A stretch of DNA of 64,000 bases from Bdellovibrionales bacterium (GTDB taxonomy: Bacteria; Bdellovibrionota; Bdellovibrionia; Bdellovibrionales; JAMPXM01), in assembly GCA_016713885.1 (NCBI GenBank), contig JADJOF010000005.1:248001-312000 (forward strand), written 5' to 3'. Of this stretch, positions 7,110-15,450 are shown piece by piece; within the stretch, counting starts at the first letter, position 1, and each line of letters begins with the position of its first letter. The position numbers were made by a program, and so were the translations under genes. Under the pieces are notes generated by a model, which was given only the letters and a program-made list of their open reading frames with translations, had not been told where the DNA came from and made no database searches.

Positions 7110-9845
7110 ATGATTCAGTTTAAAAACATGGTCGCAATGGGTGTAGCGTCAGTCGTGCTTGCGGGTTGCCAGAAGGGTGCGCAAGACGCCGCCTCGTCAA
7201 CCAGTGTTGATGTGTTGGCGCAAGCAGCGTGCAGTCCAACAGCGCCAGAGCTTGATGCGGCGACGATTGGCATTCTTGGCAAAATCACCGTCGGCGTCGG
7301 CCAAGATGCAAGCTATAAACTGAATCAGACCGTGAACTGCAAAGACGCTGAGCTTATGGCCTGGACGGCCGGTGCGAGTGCATCACAAGATGGCGCGCGT
7401 TTGAATTGGAACTTTGAGCAGCCGGGAACTTATATTGTCTCGGCTGAAGTGCCGGTGAGCGCTGGTAGCGCGGCGAAGCTTTCATCGACAAAGGGTGCAA
7501 CGCGGATTTTGACTTCGGCGAAGAGTGACTCGAATACCGCGAGTGAGCCAATGGCTGTGACGACGCTAAAAACGACGGTCGTCGGCACAAGTGCGGCGAT
7601 TGTTGGCCCTCAGGTTGCGATTGCGGGTGAGTTTGTTACGTACGATTCCGGAATCCCCAGCGGTAAGACGCTGCAGTCGGCGTCTTGGAATTTTGGTGAC
7701 GGTTCGCCAATCGTAAATTCAGTCAATTCCGTGCTCCATATCTTCTCGGCGCTCGGTACTTTTGATGTTCAGTTGAATCTCACCTACGCCGACGGATCGA
7801 CAGAGACAGTCAGGCAGACCGTTGTGTCAGTTTTAGGTATTGATGGTTTAGAGTGCGTGACGGATCTGACGATTTCGGGTCCCTCCGCAGGTCAGGCCGG
7901 ACAGGCTCTGGTGTTCTCAGCATACCTGCCGCCGTGTTTGGACTCGGCGGTGACCGATGTGAAGTGGACGATGGGTGAGTCGTCGACGTCGATTTCGGGT
8001 CGTACGGTGAGCTACACATACTCTGCTGCTGGAACCTTCACGGTGAGCATGCGGGTATTCACGGCGGATTCGACGACTGTGCCTTGGGTGACGTTGACTC
8101 GGACAATCGAAGTGTCGCCAGCGCCAGCTCCAAGTCCGACACCGGCGCCATCTCCTGAGCCATCTCCTGAGCCGTCTCCTGAACCTTCGCCAGTGCCAAG
8201 TCCGACACCGGCGCCTGTGGATCCGAAGGCTTGCTCGACAGCCGGGATGACTCGGACGAGCTATGGAGCTCCGTCAAGCAGCCGCGAGATGTGTGGTTTG
8301 GATGGAACAAAACTTGTGACATCGCGAGAGCGCATTGTTGAAGAGTGTCGCGATATTCAAGAGACATTGCTCTGGACAGAGACGTCGCGAACTCGTGAGA
8401 CATTGAGTCAGGGTGATTGCGAAGGTCAGTCGTGCCGAATGACTGATGGTTCACTGATCCGCGACGGCGGTTCGCAGACTGGTGTTGTGGTCGGTGAAAT
8501 TAAAACTCCGGTTGCTTGTGAATTTGGTGAAACAGGTATCTATAACACGCATTCGCAAGTCGCCGACTTTTCGTGCGCAAACGGTGTTCTGACAAGTTCG
8601 ACAACGCGCCAAGGATCGCAGACGGCGATGGGAGTTTGTCCCACGTATAGCTGGGTTGACACCGAGACGTGGACGACATGCTCGGCCGCTTGTGGTGGAA
8701 CACAGATGCAGGTGATGGTTTGCCGCGATGCTATGGGCAATGATGCTCCGAGCGATCGTTGTAAAGTTCCGTCTCCGGCACTGAGCCGGGTGTGTGATGG
8801 CGATCCCGATTCGGTGAAGCGCACTGATCGCGAAACGGCTCGCGAAGAGGGCGGATCGACAAATGTTTGTCCGAAGAACCAGATTGGTGTCACGGTTTCA
8901 CATCGCGACGTCACGACCGTTAAGAACTACGCTTGTATCGACCACTCGGTCCAATTGGCAAGTGAGTCGAAAGAGTACACAGAGTGGCAGACCGAGAGCT
9001 ATTGCCGCGACTATGTGCCGCATCGCTGTTCGCAAGACAGTCTGAGCATCACGCAGGCGCGTGCGCGCCATGATTGGATGCAGAAGTGTCGAGAGACAGT
9101 TCCAGCGATCGATGAGTTTTTGAAAAACTTTGAGGACGTACAGGTTGGAACGGGAAAGAATGCGTTCAGTCTCGACTCTGCTCGTCCGATGTACGCGACC
9201 TTTATGAATCGCGCGACGACTCCTGAAAAGGCGTGGATTGCTCCGAAGGTGGCATCTGCAAGTTGTACGGTGCCAGCGACAGCCTATGTCGCAGCGGTCT
9301 GCGTGTCTTCGTGTGCAACGCCTGAGCAGCGAATTTTGGCAGGTACAAGCACCGAAGGAATGAAGCCGGTGAAGTTTATCGATGCCTTGATTGCGAAAAC
9401 AGGGTCGGTTGCGACTTTGGGTGCGGAAGGCACAATGAACTCGCATCGAGTTGAAGCGACGCCGGTTGAGAACTGGGTGACGGAGCTTGTCGACACCGAG
9501 CACACAATCTTGAATTTCAAGATGGCATCGGGACGCATGTTGCGAGTCACTCCCAACCATCCGGTCTTGGCCGACGACGGATCGATGCGTCTCGCATCGG
9601 ACTTCAAAGTCGGTGACAACCTGGTTCGGATCGGTGGCAAACGAGATCCAATCGTGAATATTGAAAGCACGAAGCATGTTGGCAAGGTTTACAATCTGTT
9701 TGTGAATACTTCCGAGCCAAAGCGGAACATCGTGGTGACCGAGGGTTATCTGAACGGGACGGCTTTCTTCCAGAACGAGGGATCCGATCAGTTGAATAGA
9801 CAGCTCTTGCAGAAGAAGTTGACGCGCGGAGTGTTTGCAAAATGA
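7110..9845 (+). CDS. Lipoprotein with PKD domains, TSP1-like repeat and C-terminal Hint domain
   Basis: 911 residues. The lipobox is VLAGC (Cys20). Residues about 165-245 and 248-338 are two PKD-like domains ('WNFGDGSPIV ... GTFDVQLNLTYADGS'; 'YTYSAAGTFTVSMRVFTAD'). Residues about 340-372 are a Pro-Ser-Glu-Pro linker. The middle is Cys-rich, with a segment near 513-560 of the thrombospondin type-1 pattern: W-TTCSAACGGTQMQVMVC, later C, then P and C. From Cys735 (CATPEQRILAG) to about 890 it resembles a Hint (hedgehog/intein) domain: start Cys, then 'TPNHPVLADDGS' (TxxH block), 'FKVGDNLV' and 'VYNLFV'. Little follows the Hint part (about 20 residues), so no toxin or extein is attached. A self-processing surface protein is inferred. 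The downstream gene overlaps by 4 bp. Confidence 0.8.
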   Translation: MIQFKNMVAMGVASVVLAGCQKGAQDAASSTSVDVLAQAACSPTAPELDAATIGILGKITVGVGQDASYKLNQTVNCKDAELMAWTAGASASQDGARLNWNFEQPGTYIVSAEVPVSAGSAAKLSSTKGATRILTSAKSDSNTASEPMAVTTLKTTVVGTSAAIVGPQVAIAGEFVTYDSGIPSGKTLQSASWNFGDGSPIVNSVNSVLHIFSALGTFDVQLNLTYADGSTETVRQTVVSVLGIDGLECVTDLTISGPSAGQAGQALVFSAYLPPCLDSAVTDVKWTMGESSTSISGRTVSYTYSAAGTFTVSMRVFTADSTTVPWVTLTRTIEVSPAPAPSPTPAPSPEPSPEPSPEPSPVPSPTPAPVDPKACSTAGMTRTSYGAPSSSREMCGLDGTKLVTSRERIVEECRDIQETLLWTETSRTRETLSQGDCEGQSCRMTDGSLIRDGGSQTGVVVGEIKTPVACEFGETGIYNTHSQVADFSCANGVLTSSTTRQGSQTAMGVCPTYSWVDTETWTTCSAACGGTQMQVMVCRDAMGNDAPSDRCKVPSPALSRVCDGDPDSVKRTDRETAREEGGSTNVCPKNQIGVTVSHRDVTTVKNYACIDHSVQLASESKEYTEWQTESYCRDYVPHRCSQDSLSITQARARHDWMQKCRETVPAIDEFLKNFEDVQVGTGKNAFSLDSARPMYATFMNRATTPEKAWIAPKVASASCTVPATAYVAAVCVSSCATPEQRILAGTSTEGMKPVKFIDALIAKTGSVATLGAEGTMNSHRVEATPVENWVTELVDTEHTILNFKMASGRMLRVTPNHPVLADDGSMRLASDFKVGDNLVRIGGKRDPIVNIESTKHVGKVYNLFVNTSEPKRNIVVTEGYLNGTAFFQNEGSDQLNRQLLQKKLTRGVFAK

Positions 9846-10597
9846 GACGGCTAAGATCGACAGTCGCGATAGGTGTTTTGGCCGGTGGGCTTTCTTGGTG
9901 GCTTGACGAGCGGCCGAGTGCCGAGCCCACGAATAGCGCCAGCGTTGGCAGTCGTGTTACGGATAACGTCGCTACGCCCACGCTTGCGAGCGGGCGGCTT
10001 GAGCAGTCGGCTGATCAAGTTGACGATCCTGGACGAGCCCCGGCATCGGTAACGCCTGGTCTTGGGGCGGCGCTGTCAACGAAGGCCAAAGAGTCACTTC
10101 TCGAGTTTGAAAAAGCGAAGAAGGTCATTCTTGCGACTTCGATAGATGACGAAGAGAAGCAGCGTCAGTTGAAAGAGCGAATGTTTCAGGACGCGTCGCT
10201 TATGCGTGAGCTTGAGTTGCTCTTGAAGGCGCCGGCTTTGGGAGATCATGAGCTCGCGAGTCAGCAGATGACGGCCTTGGATATTCTCTTTGATGCGATG
10301 AGCTCAAAGAGCGCGGATCTTGCCGAGAAGGTGTTGGCGTCGTTGGTTGAGGATCGAACGATTGAAGATGAGAGTTTGGACTCGAACAGCCGGCAAGCGC
10401 TTGCGGAAGTGAAGGCTGAGGTTTTGTATCGCTGGTCGTCGGTAGAGCCAGAACAGGCCGATCAGATTGTGAGCTTACTGCCGGGCCCTGTGAGTCAAAA
10501 AATCTGGGGCAATGTGGTCGAGGCGCAGGCGCAAAATGCGGCCGAGTCGCGCCTTGAAGCTATGAATCGGGGAAAGGCGCGCTCGACGGAGCACTGA
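9842..10597 (+). CDS. Exported helical protein coupled to the Hint lipoprotein
   Basis: 251 residues, starting inside the stop of the preceding gene (ATGA overlap), so the two are likely translated together. Residues 1-20 are a short N-terminal hydrophobic segment after two Arg pairs, consistent with a signal or anchor. Residues 25-80 are low-complexity and disordered (Ser/Pro/Ala-rich). From about 85 to 251 it is strongly helical and charged ('ESLLEFEKAKKVILATSIDDEEKQ...'), with no domain I recognise. A partner or chaperone of the Hint lipoprotein is possible but only inferred from coupling. Its 3' end overlaps the end of the convergent desaturase gene. Confidence 0.65.
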   Translation: MRRLRSTVAIGVLAGGLSWWLDERPSAEPTNSASVGSRVTDNVATPTLASGRLEQSADQVDDPGRAPASVTPGLGAALSTKAKESLLEFEKAKKVILATSIDDEEKQRQLKERMFQDASLMRELELLLKAPALGDHELASQQMTALDILFDAMSSKSADLAEKVLASLVEDRTIEDESLDSNSRQALAEVKAEVLYRWSSVEPEQADQIVSLLPGPVSQKIWGNVVEAQAQNAAESRLEAMNRGKARSTEH

Positions 10598-11473
10598 AAA
10601 GGGCGCCGAAATTTTCATGGAGAGTGACGCGAACAGGCTTTGGCTCAAGCTCAGAGCTTTCAACGAACTTCGCAAACTGCGGCAGATTGTAGTGTGGAAC
10701 ACCGGGATTGAGATGGTGTTCGCCGTGAAAATTCAAATGCACCGGAAATAAAAAACGAAAAGGAGTCCGCGTCCCAGTACGCTTCGGCTCTGAATATGAT
10801 TTCTGGGAAAGCCGCCGTGTTGAAGTGCCGTGACCATGCGGATCCAAGGTAGCGCCAACATCGCTGGTAGAATCCAGTAAACAGCAAAGGGAACGATAAG
10901 CCCGGTCAGAGCAAGGACTGTGAGTGCGAATGTCCAAAAAAAACAGAACGCTATAAAGTCGGACCGAGTTGTGGCTAGGCCTCCACGCTTTCCTTGGAGC
11001 TTGCTCAGGCGATCGGGAATCTCGGTGAAATAGTTCACATAGTCTCGGGTGTAGCGAAGCTTGAGGCGTTCAAGAGTAAAGCTGCGCAACCAGGCGCCAA
11101 GACGAGTCGGAAACATTTTGAACTGAAAGTAGTCGGGGTCAAGCGGGTCGTTGAGAAACCGGTGGTGGAGCATGTGCAAGGTCTTGAATCGCGAGTGCGA
11201 GACGAAGATCGGAAAGAGGCATAGGTATCGGCTCAGAAAGTCGTTGAGTTTTCGATTCGGCGCAAGCAGGCCGTGAATTCCCTCGTGGCCAAGATTCATC
11301 AGTCGAAGGAAAGAATGGCCTTGGATGAGAATAGCCAGAGGATAGAAGCGAAAATCGATGCGTTCGCAGAGGGTGATACTGGCAGCGACAGGAACGACGG
11401 CGAGGCTCCAGTCCCACGCAAATCGCCAGGGCTTAAGGGTGTGGAACTCTGCAGAAGGCGGCGTGGCGTTCAT
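10560..11473 (-). pseudogene. Fatty acid desaturase, frameshifted
   Basis: Membrane di-iron desaturase with three histidine boxes: 'GHEGIHG' (HxxxH), 'HMLHHRFLNDPLDPDY' (HxxHH), and 'HLNFHGEHHLNPGVPHYNLP' for the third. The first two boxes and the membrane helices lie in one frame that stops after 'LLFVFYFRCI' at 10733. The third box lies in another frame that runs on to a stop at 10560. Family alignment puts the shift between about 10770 and 10830, near the switch from 'GGFPRNHIQ' to 'TRTPFRFLFPV'. A one-base change would restore a protein of about 300 residues. ATG 11473 (MNATPPSAEF) is preferred over a TTG 35 codons upstream that overlaps the preceding gene. It ends the ECF sigma operon, consistent with membrane lipid adjustment. 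Confidence 0.8.
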
Positions 11474-11531
11474 ACTATCGATGCTCGCGTGAAACCGGCT
11501 TGCCTTGTAAGGGATAAGGCTCTGCGTCGAC

Positions 11532-12419
11532 CTAGAATTGAAGCGAGAGATCAAGGCCGGCGGTTTGAATGGGATCAAGCGAGGTATCGTCGAGAGAACG
11601 CGATACTGCGCCTCGAATTCCGATGAGGAGTCTATGGGTCAGACGGCAATCGATTCCTGCTGAATGCAAAGCGGAGATAGCTCCAGACACCGCCGAATGT
11701 CTTTGTGAAAGACCGACGCGGACGCCGAAGCGACCGCGACTGTAGCCGATCGTGCCGCCGCCCTCGTCGTCAGGCCAAGAAACGGCTGTTGAGATAGCAG
11801 ACTCAGGAATGAAGAGTGGCGCAAGAGGGCGATTGAGATCAGAGAATGCCGAAGGCAGCGACGTGCGCTCGGCATAAGCGCGAAAAGTCCAATGTCGCCC
11901 GGCATTCCACGTTACGTCGACGTGGACAGTGCGGGTCTCGAGCTCGACTTCGGCGGCGTTAAAGATGATGTTAGGGGAATTTGCAAACGAGAAGCGGCCC
12001 ACGCGGTACTCGAGACCGATCTCGATTCCGGGATTCTCAAGCTCAAAAATAAAATCGGGCGCGAGGACACCGCGAATGCGCGCTTCCCGAACTCGATACT
12101 GGTTATCGACGCCAAAGCCATCGATACCAGCCTCGATACCGTATTCGGCTAACGGATCGGTCCCAATTGCGACGGAACCTCCAGTTGTGTTGGATTCAAA
12201 GTCATCGGTTTTCTCTTTTGCAGAATCAACAGATCCAGCGATCCAAAAGTTTCTGGGCAGCATGAGCTGTAAACCGATAGTCGCTGACTGCGCGTCACTA
12301 CTCGAGCTCGAGGTACTAAGGCTAACGGCCGACGGCAGAGTAAAGCTCGGCAATTCTTCGGCCACGCAAAGACAAGGGGCAATGAGTAGAGTGGCGATGC
12401 CAATCCAGCGAAATGACAT
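11532..12419 (-). CDS. Predicted outer-membrane beta-barrel protein
   Basis: About 295 residues from ATG 12419. The signal peptide is SFRWIGIATLLIAPCLC followed by VAEE. The ORF extends 46 codons further upstream without a credible start, over the DUF3106-like gene. The mature part alternates polar and hydrophobic residues in many short strands ('ATIGLQLMLP', 'EIGLEYRVGRFSF', 'GTIGYSRGRFGVRVGLSQRH') and ends in Phe (LDLSLQF), as outer-membrane barrels do for BAM recognition. No specific family is recognised. It starts 5 bases after the stop of the DUF3106-like gene and its stop lies about 58 bases before the desaturase start, within the same operon. Confidence 0.7.
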   Translation of the reverse strand: MSFRWIGIATLLIAPCLCVAEELPSFTLPSAVSLSTSSSSSDAQSATIGLQLMLPRNFWIAGSVDSAKEKTDDFESNTTGGSVAIGTDPLAEYGIEAGIDGFGVDNQYRVREARIRGVLAPDFIFELENPGIEIGLEYRVGRFSFANSPNIIFNAAEVELETRTVHVDVTWNAGRHWTFRAYAERTSLPSAFSDLNRPLAPLFIPESAISTAVSWPDDEGGGTIGYSRGRFGVRVGLSQRHSAVSGAISALHSAGIDCRLTHRLLIGIRGAVSRSLDDTSLDPIQTAGLDLSLQF

Positions 12420-12424
12420 GCTGA

Positions 12425-12886
12425 TTAACCCTGTCGTCTGCGTCGAATGGCCCGACGCAGACGATCCCGCTGCGCAGGGGTGAGTTGTCGCCAACGCTCG
12501 AAACGAGTTCGCAAACGCGCCTGCTGTTCTGGTGTCAGAGATTGGAATCGCCGCCATTTGTTTTTGATTTGCTGTTGCTGGGCGGGGGGAAGCTGTCGCC
12601 AGCGTTTTAGTCCAAGTCGAAAGGCTTGGCGACGTTCGGGGGGCATGGCTCTGATATGTGCAGAAAGAGACCTGAGCTTTTCTCGCTGCTCAGGAGAAAG
12701 CGCCTTCAACTTCTGATAGCGCTCGAGAACCTGCTTTTTCTCTTCCGGTGAAAGTGAGTCAAACTGCTTTGCGGCATCGGCTGGGCTGTCAGCGGCTTGA
12801 GTTTGAATGGTTCTGAGCCCCACAGCGCTTGTCGTGGCAAAAAGAGCGGCGATCTTTAGAATATGTCGTCGGTTGAGTTTTGTCAT
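12425..12886 (-). CDS. DUF3106-like repeat protein with Tat-type signal
   Basis: 153 residues. The N-terminus 'NRRHILKIAALFATTSAVGL' has the twin-Arg pair and following hydrophobic stretch of a Tat signal, although the motif is not perfect. Residues 40-150 are repeats of the form 'L(S/T)PEQRxxLRxxxxxWRxLPPxQ', rich in Arg, Gln and Leu, as in DUF3106 proteins. In other proteobacteria such proteins are commonly coded beside an ECF sigma factor and a small anti-sigma-like membrane protein, which is the arrangement here. The start overlaps the stop of the 57-residue gene upstream (ATGA). Function is unknown; a periplasmic stress-sensing role is an inference from context. Confidence 0.8.
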   Translation of the reverse strand: MTKLNRRHILKIAALFATTSAVGLRTIQTQAADSPADAAKQFDSLSPEEKKQVLERYQKLKALSPEQREKLRSLSAHIRAMPPERRQAFRLGLKRWRQLPPAQQQQIKNKWRRFQSLTPEQQARLRTRFERWRQLTPAQRDRLRRAIRRRRQG

Positions 12887-13056
12887 TCGTCGATCTCCTC
12901 ACCAAGATCGTTTGGATTCTCTTCGTGAAGCTCAAGGTTCTCGATGAGTTCAGGATTCTCGGCGATTTCAGAGAGCTGCTCCGGAGAATCGGCAAGAAGT
13001 AGAATATCGAGATATTGCAGCATCTCGTCGTTTGGTTTTTCACTCGTCGTACTCAT
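12883..13056 (-). CDS. 57-residue acidic protein in the sigma-factor operon
   Basis: A short gene filling the gap between two operon members. It starts MSTTSEKPNDEMLQYLDILL and ends in a very acidic tail (GEEIDE). Both ends use 4-bp ATGA overlaps: its ATG sits in the stop of the 116-residue membrane-protein gene and its TGA overlaps the ATG of the DUF3106-like gene. That spacing, and the absence of any other gene in the gap, make it convincing despite its size. The pattern of Leu, Glu and Asp resembles the acidic tail of the preceding membrane protein. Function unknown; it may take part in sigma-factor control. Confidence 0.7.
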   Translation of the reverse strand: MSTTSEKPNDEMLQYLDILLLADSPEQLSEIAENPELIENLELHEENPNDLGEEIDE

Positions 13057-13403
13057 ACGTTGAAGTCCTCGTCGGTTATTTCTTCCAGAACATCGAGATC
13101 ATCAAAAAATTCGTAATCAGAATCGGCGTCGACAAGTAAGTCGATATCGGCCACCTCGATCGCCAGCAACTCGAGATCAGCGATGGAACTGTCGGTTGTC
13201 TCGGTCTTGTCGTTGCGCCAAGTGAACCAGATGCCGGCCAGCGCCGCGAAGGCGAGCGGCGTAAGCCAGGCGAAGTCCAGAAGGCGGCGGCGTTCGGTTT
13301 GGCTCAGGCGGCCTCTTCGTTCGAGCTCGTGTTCCGCAGCCCGTTGAATTTGGCTGGAAAGACCATCTGTCGGTTTTTCCTCAAACCAGTTTTTATCGCT
13401 CAC
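13053..13403 (-). CDS. Single-pass membrane protein, candidate anti-sigma factor
   Basis: 116 residues. A charged cytoplasmic N-terminus (about 1-42, 'QRAAEHELERRGRLSQTERRR') precedes one transmembrane helix (about 43-62, LDFAWLTPLAFAALAGIWFTW) and an extremely acidic C-terminal tail of about 50 residues (many Asp/Glu, 'FFDDLDVLEEITDEDF'). Its start overlaps the sigma-factor stop by 4 bp. Position directly after an ECF sigma gene, together with the one-helix layout, fits an anti-sigma factor. No zinc motif of the ZAS type is present, so the assignment rests on context. Confidence 0.65.
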   Translation of the reverse strand: MSDKNWFEEKPTDGLSSQIQRAAEHELERRGRLSQTERRRLLDFAWLTPLAFAALAGIWFTWRNDKTETTDSSIADLELLAIEVADIDLLVDADSDYEFFDDLDVLEEITDEDFNV

Positions 13404-13993
13404 TTGCGACCTCCTGATTCCGAAAGGGTCGCAATCAGAGCAAGGCGTCCGCGATGAATGTGCGTTTTGATCGTACTCAGTTTGAGTGCCATAGCTTGCG
13501 CAATCTCCTCATAGGAGAGCTCTTCAATGAGAAAGAGGGAGAGTGCAGTTCGTTGGGGTGCGGGAAGCTGTTGAAGAGCAATTCGGATCTGGTTCGATTC
13601 ACTTTTGTCTAAAAGGAGTTTCAATGTGCTCGCGTGACTGTCGTCGCCGGCTTCTTCTGTGTCGAGCTCTGACCAGTCACGGCGATCGCGAAGAGCATTG
13701 AGTGATGTATTGCGCGTGAGTGTGAGAAGCCAGGGGCGTAGCTGCGCTCGCGCTTCATATTGTTTGGCACTTTTGATAACCTTCATCCATACATCCTGTG
13801 CTGTATCTTCGGCGAGAGCCTTGTCGCCAACAATTCGAGTGCAGTAGCCAAGAACAAGGCCTCCGTGCCTTTCAAACAGAATCCGAAATGCGGTCTTGGC
13901 GGTCGTTAGGCCTTCGGGCGATTCGTCCGCCAAGAGCTTCATGAGTGCATCGTCGCCGAGTGCTTGAATTTCAGAGTCGCGGTGTCGATGCAC
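13400..13993 (-). CDS. ECF RNA polymerase sigma factor (sigma-70 family)
   Basis: About 197 residues from a GTG at 13993. Region 2 is seen as 'FRILFERHGGLVLGYCTRIVGDKALAEDTAQDVWMKV' split over positions with the typical 'AEDTAQDVW' core, then 'RPWLLTLTRNTSLNALRDR'. Region 4 has 'LPAPQRTALSLFLIEELSYEEIAQAM' followed by the recognition helix 'STIKTHIHRGRLAL'. The reading frame is open further upstream but that part overlaps the 14022 gene; GTG 13993 with AAAGG about 11 bases before it lies just past that gene's stop, so it is the preferred start. It heads the operon 13993-10560 and presumably controls it and envelope genes elsewhere. Confidence 0.88.
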   Translation of the reverse strand: MHRHRDSEIQALGDDALMKLLADESPEGLTTAKTAFRILFERHGGLVLGYCTRIVGDKALAEDTAQDVWMKVIKSAKQYEARAQLRPWLLTLTRNTSLNALRDRRDWSELDTEEAGDDSHASTLKLLLDKSESNQIRIALQQLPAPQRTALSLFLIEELSYEEIAQAMALKLSTIKTHIHRGRLALIATLSESGGRK

Positions 13994-14021
13994 GAGTGGA
14001 CGTACCTTTGTTCCTACCAGT

Positions 14022-14933
14022 TTATTCGCAGTAGCCAATTGAGAGTGTGCGAGTAATGCCGTCTTTTGACAACTGAGGTGATCCACACCCATTGAAAGTA
14101 ATTGTGCCTTGGCCAGCGATAGAGCCGGAGTAGTTTGCGCTCATGGCACCTGAAATGGGGTGGCAGCATGTTGAATTCCAGACCAAGGGCTGAGTGACGG
14201 TGTAGACGGCTGAAAACTGCGCAAGATTGTGGCTCACTTCGACAGCACCGGCCGAGAGGGTCCGTCCGGCGCGACCGAGGGTGCCATCAATGACGAGTGG
14301 ACTTGTGGTTTGGACGGAGACATCAAAGAGGGTTTGCCCATTGCGAGTTCCGATCTTATGTTTGCCGAGAAGCTCCATTTGCCACGTCGTTGAAGACGTG
14401 TGACTGAGGCGCCCGCCGCCGCCAAGCTGAGTGCCTCGGTAATTGGTTCGAAGGGCTGACGTTGTTTGAATGGCTCCTCCGCGGGGGCCATTCACCGTAT
14501 GGTCAAACGTACGCACGACGTTTTCACCGACACCGAGGGAGCAGCTGTTGTTTGAGTAGGTGAGGGTCACAGAACCGGTCAAGAGGAAGCCTCGAGATCC
14601 GATGTTACAAGACGAATATGTCGCCGTCCTTGTGCCTGTCGCATTGTCACATGCTTGGTTAAATGCACGGCCGCAGTTGCTTGCTGTCGCGGACGACAAG
14701 AAAACCGATTCGACAAGCGCGACCTTCCAGTCCGTTGCGGATTTTTGCAGAGCAAAGGACTCGCCGGTCGCATCATCGGCTTGGCCAGAGATGACGGTGA
14801 TAGCAGATTCGAGTGCGTCACTCTGTTGGTCAGAACCGGCTTCGACTTCTCCGAGCTCTTCCGCTCGACAGCCGACGAGATTTGCAACGAGAAGAAACGA
14901 AAGCGAAGTGATGAAGAGAGTTGAATTTTTCAT
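14022..14933 (-). CDS. Lipoprotein of unknown function
   Basis: 303 residues from ATG 14933, which has GGAG 5 bases upstream; an earlier in-frame Met 8 codons up lacks one. The signal ends in a lipobox-like LVGC, followed by acidic RAEELGEVEAGSD. The mature part is rich in Ser, Thr, Gly and Asn with beta character and several cysteines ('ASNCGRAFNQACDNATG', 'YSSCNIGSRG', 'NSTCCHPISGAM', 'NGCGSP'). I do not recognise a domain. It precedes the ECF sigma gene on the same strand, with the stop about 28 bases before the sigma GTG, so it may be co-transcribed with it. Confidence 0.7.
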   Translation of the reverse strand: MKNSTLFITSLSFLLVANLVGCRAEELGEVEAGSDQQSDALESAITVISGQADDATGESFALQKSATDWKVALVESVFLSSATASNCGRAFNQACDNATGTRTATYSSCNIGSRGFLLTGSVTLTYSNNSCSLGVGENVVRTFDHTVNGPRGGAIQTTSALRTNYRGTQLGGGGRLSHTSSTTWQMELLGKHKIGTRNGQTLFDVSVQTTSPLVIDGTLGRAGRTLSAGAVEVSHNLAQFSAVYTVTQPLVWNSTCCHPISGAMSANYSGSIAGQGTITFNGCGSPQLSKDGITRTLSIGYCE

Positions 14934-14962
14934 GTGAGCTCCGTCGTATTGAATCACTCGAG

Positions 14963-15301
14963 TTATTGTTGAACCGAAGAGTCGCTGGCGGGGGCTACGG
15001 CCGCACTGTCGTTGTTTTTGAGTCGGTGAATCTGTCTGCTGCGGGCGTCTTGACGACGTTCGAGGCGAGCGGCCTCGCCGGGGGTGACGTTGCCGTCGGC
15101 CTCGGTACGCCGTTCGAGACGCCTGATTGCACGCTTACTGCTGCGGAGTCGTGCCGCTTCATTTTGTGTAATCTCGCCCGACTCCTTTCCGGCGTGGATG
15201 CGTGCCTGTTGGCGTGCTTGTCGATTGTCGACACGGTCTCGAGTTTGGGCTGTGGAAACAGAAACGAGAACGGCGAGGACTGTGAGGATCTGGATTTTCA
15301 T
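14963..15301 (-). CDS. Small secreted basic helical protein with two repeated loops
   Basis: 112 residues. The signal peptide is MKIQILTVLAVLVSVSTAQ. The mature protein is rich in Arg and Ala, with two similar helix-loop-helix units: 'ESGEITQNEAARLRSSKRAI' and 'ADGNVTPGEAARLERRQDAR'. The second loop (D-G-x-V-T-x-x-E) looks like a degenerate EF-hand-type loop, although most calcium-ligand positions are not conserved. It lies 29 bases upstream of the 14933 lipoprotein gene on the same strand. Its 5' region contains the palindrome at 15367 shared with the DUF4423 regulator. Confidence 0.65.
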   Translation of the reverse strand: MKIQILTVLAVLVSVSTAQTRDRVDNRQARQQARIHAGKESGEITQNEAARLRSSKRAIRRLERRTEADGNVTPGEAARLERRQDARSRQIHRLKNNDSAAVAPASDSSVQQ

Positions 15302-15366
15302 GTGATCTCCTTGTGCTAAGGAAACACGTGGCGATGGCGAAAGGTTTCACCGCTGTCGAAGATTTA

Positions 15367-15381
15367 TTCTCAAATTGAGAC
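15367..15381. promoter_or_regulatory. Palindrome TTCTCA-AAT-TGAGAC between divergent genes
   Basis: Arms TCTCA and TGAGA around a 3-base centre, 66 bases upstream of the secreted protein start (15301) and 70 bases upstream of the regulator start (15451). The same form recurs at 32133 and 52712 with 6-base arms. Placement before an XRE-type regulator suggests an autoregulatory operator. Confidence 0.5.
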
Positions 15382-15450
15382 AGGTTGAGCTTCCCGACAA
15401 AGAAGCGACAGTTCCTTGCGAAACGCAAAGACAGCCGCTAGAGAGAGCGT

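Noticed and set aside
8140..8215. Short tandem repeat CCATCTCCTGAG-like
   Set aside because: Codes for a Pro-Ser-Glu linker in frame; no separate function is needed.
8898..9677. 259-residue minus-strand ORF opposite the Hint lipoprotein
   Set aside because: Composition is rich in Arg, Cys, His and Ser with no domain, and the sense frame carries the PKD/TSP1/Hint features.
7110..9845. Polymorphic toxin reading of the Hint protein
   Set aside because: No toxin domain follows the Hint part and no immunity gene was recognised downstream.
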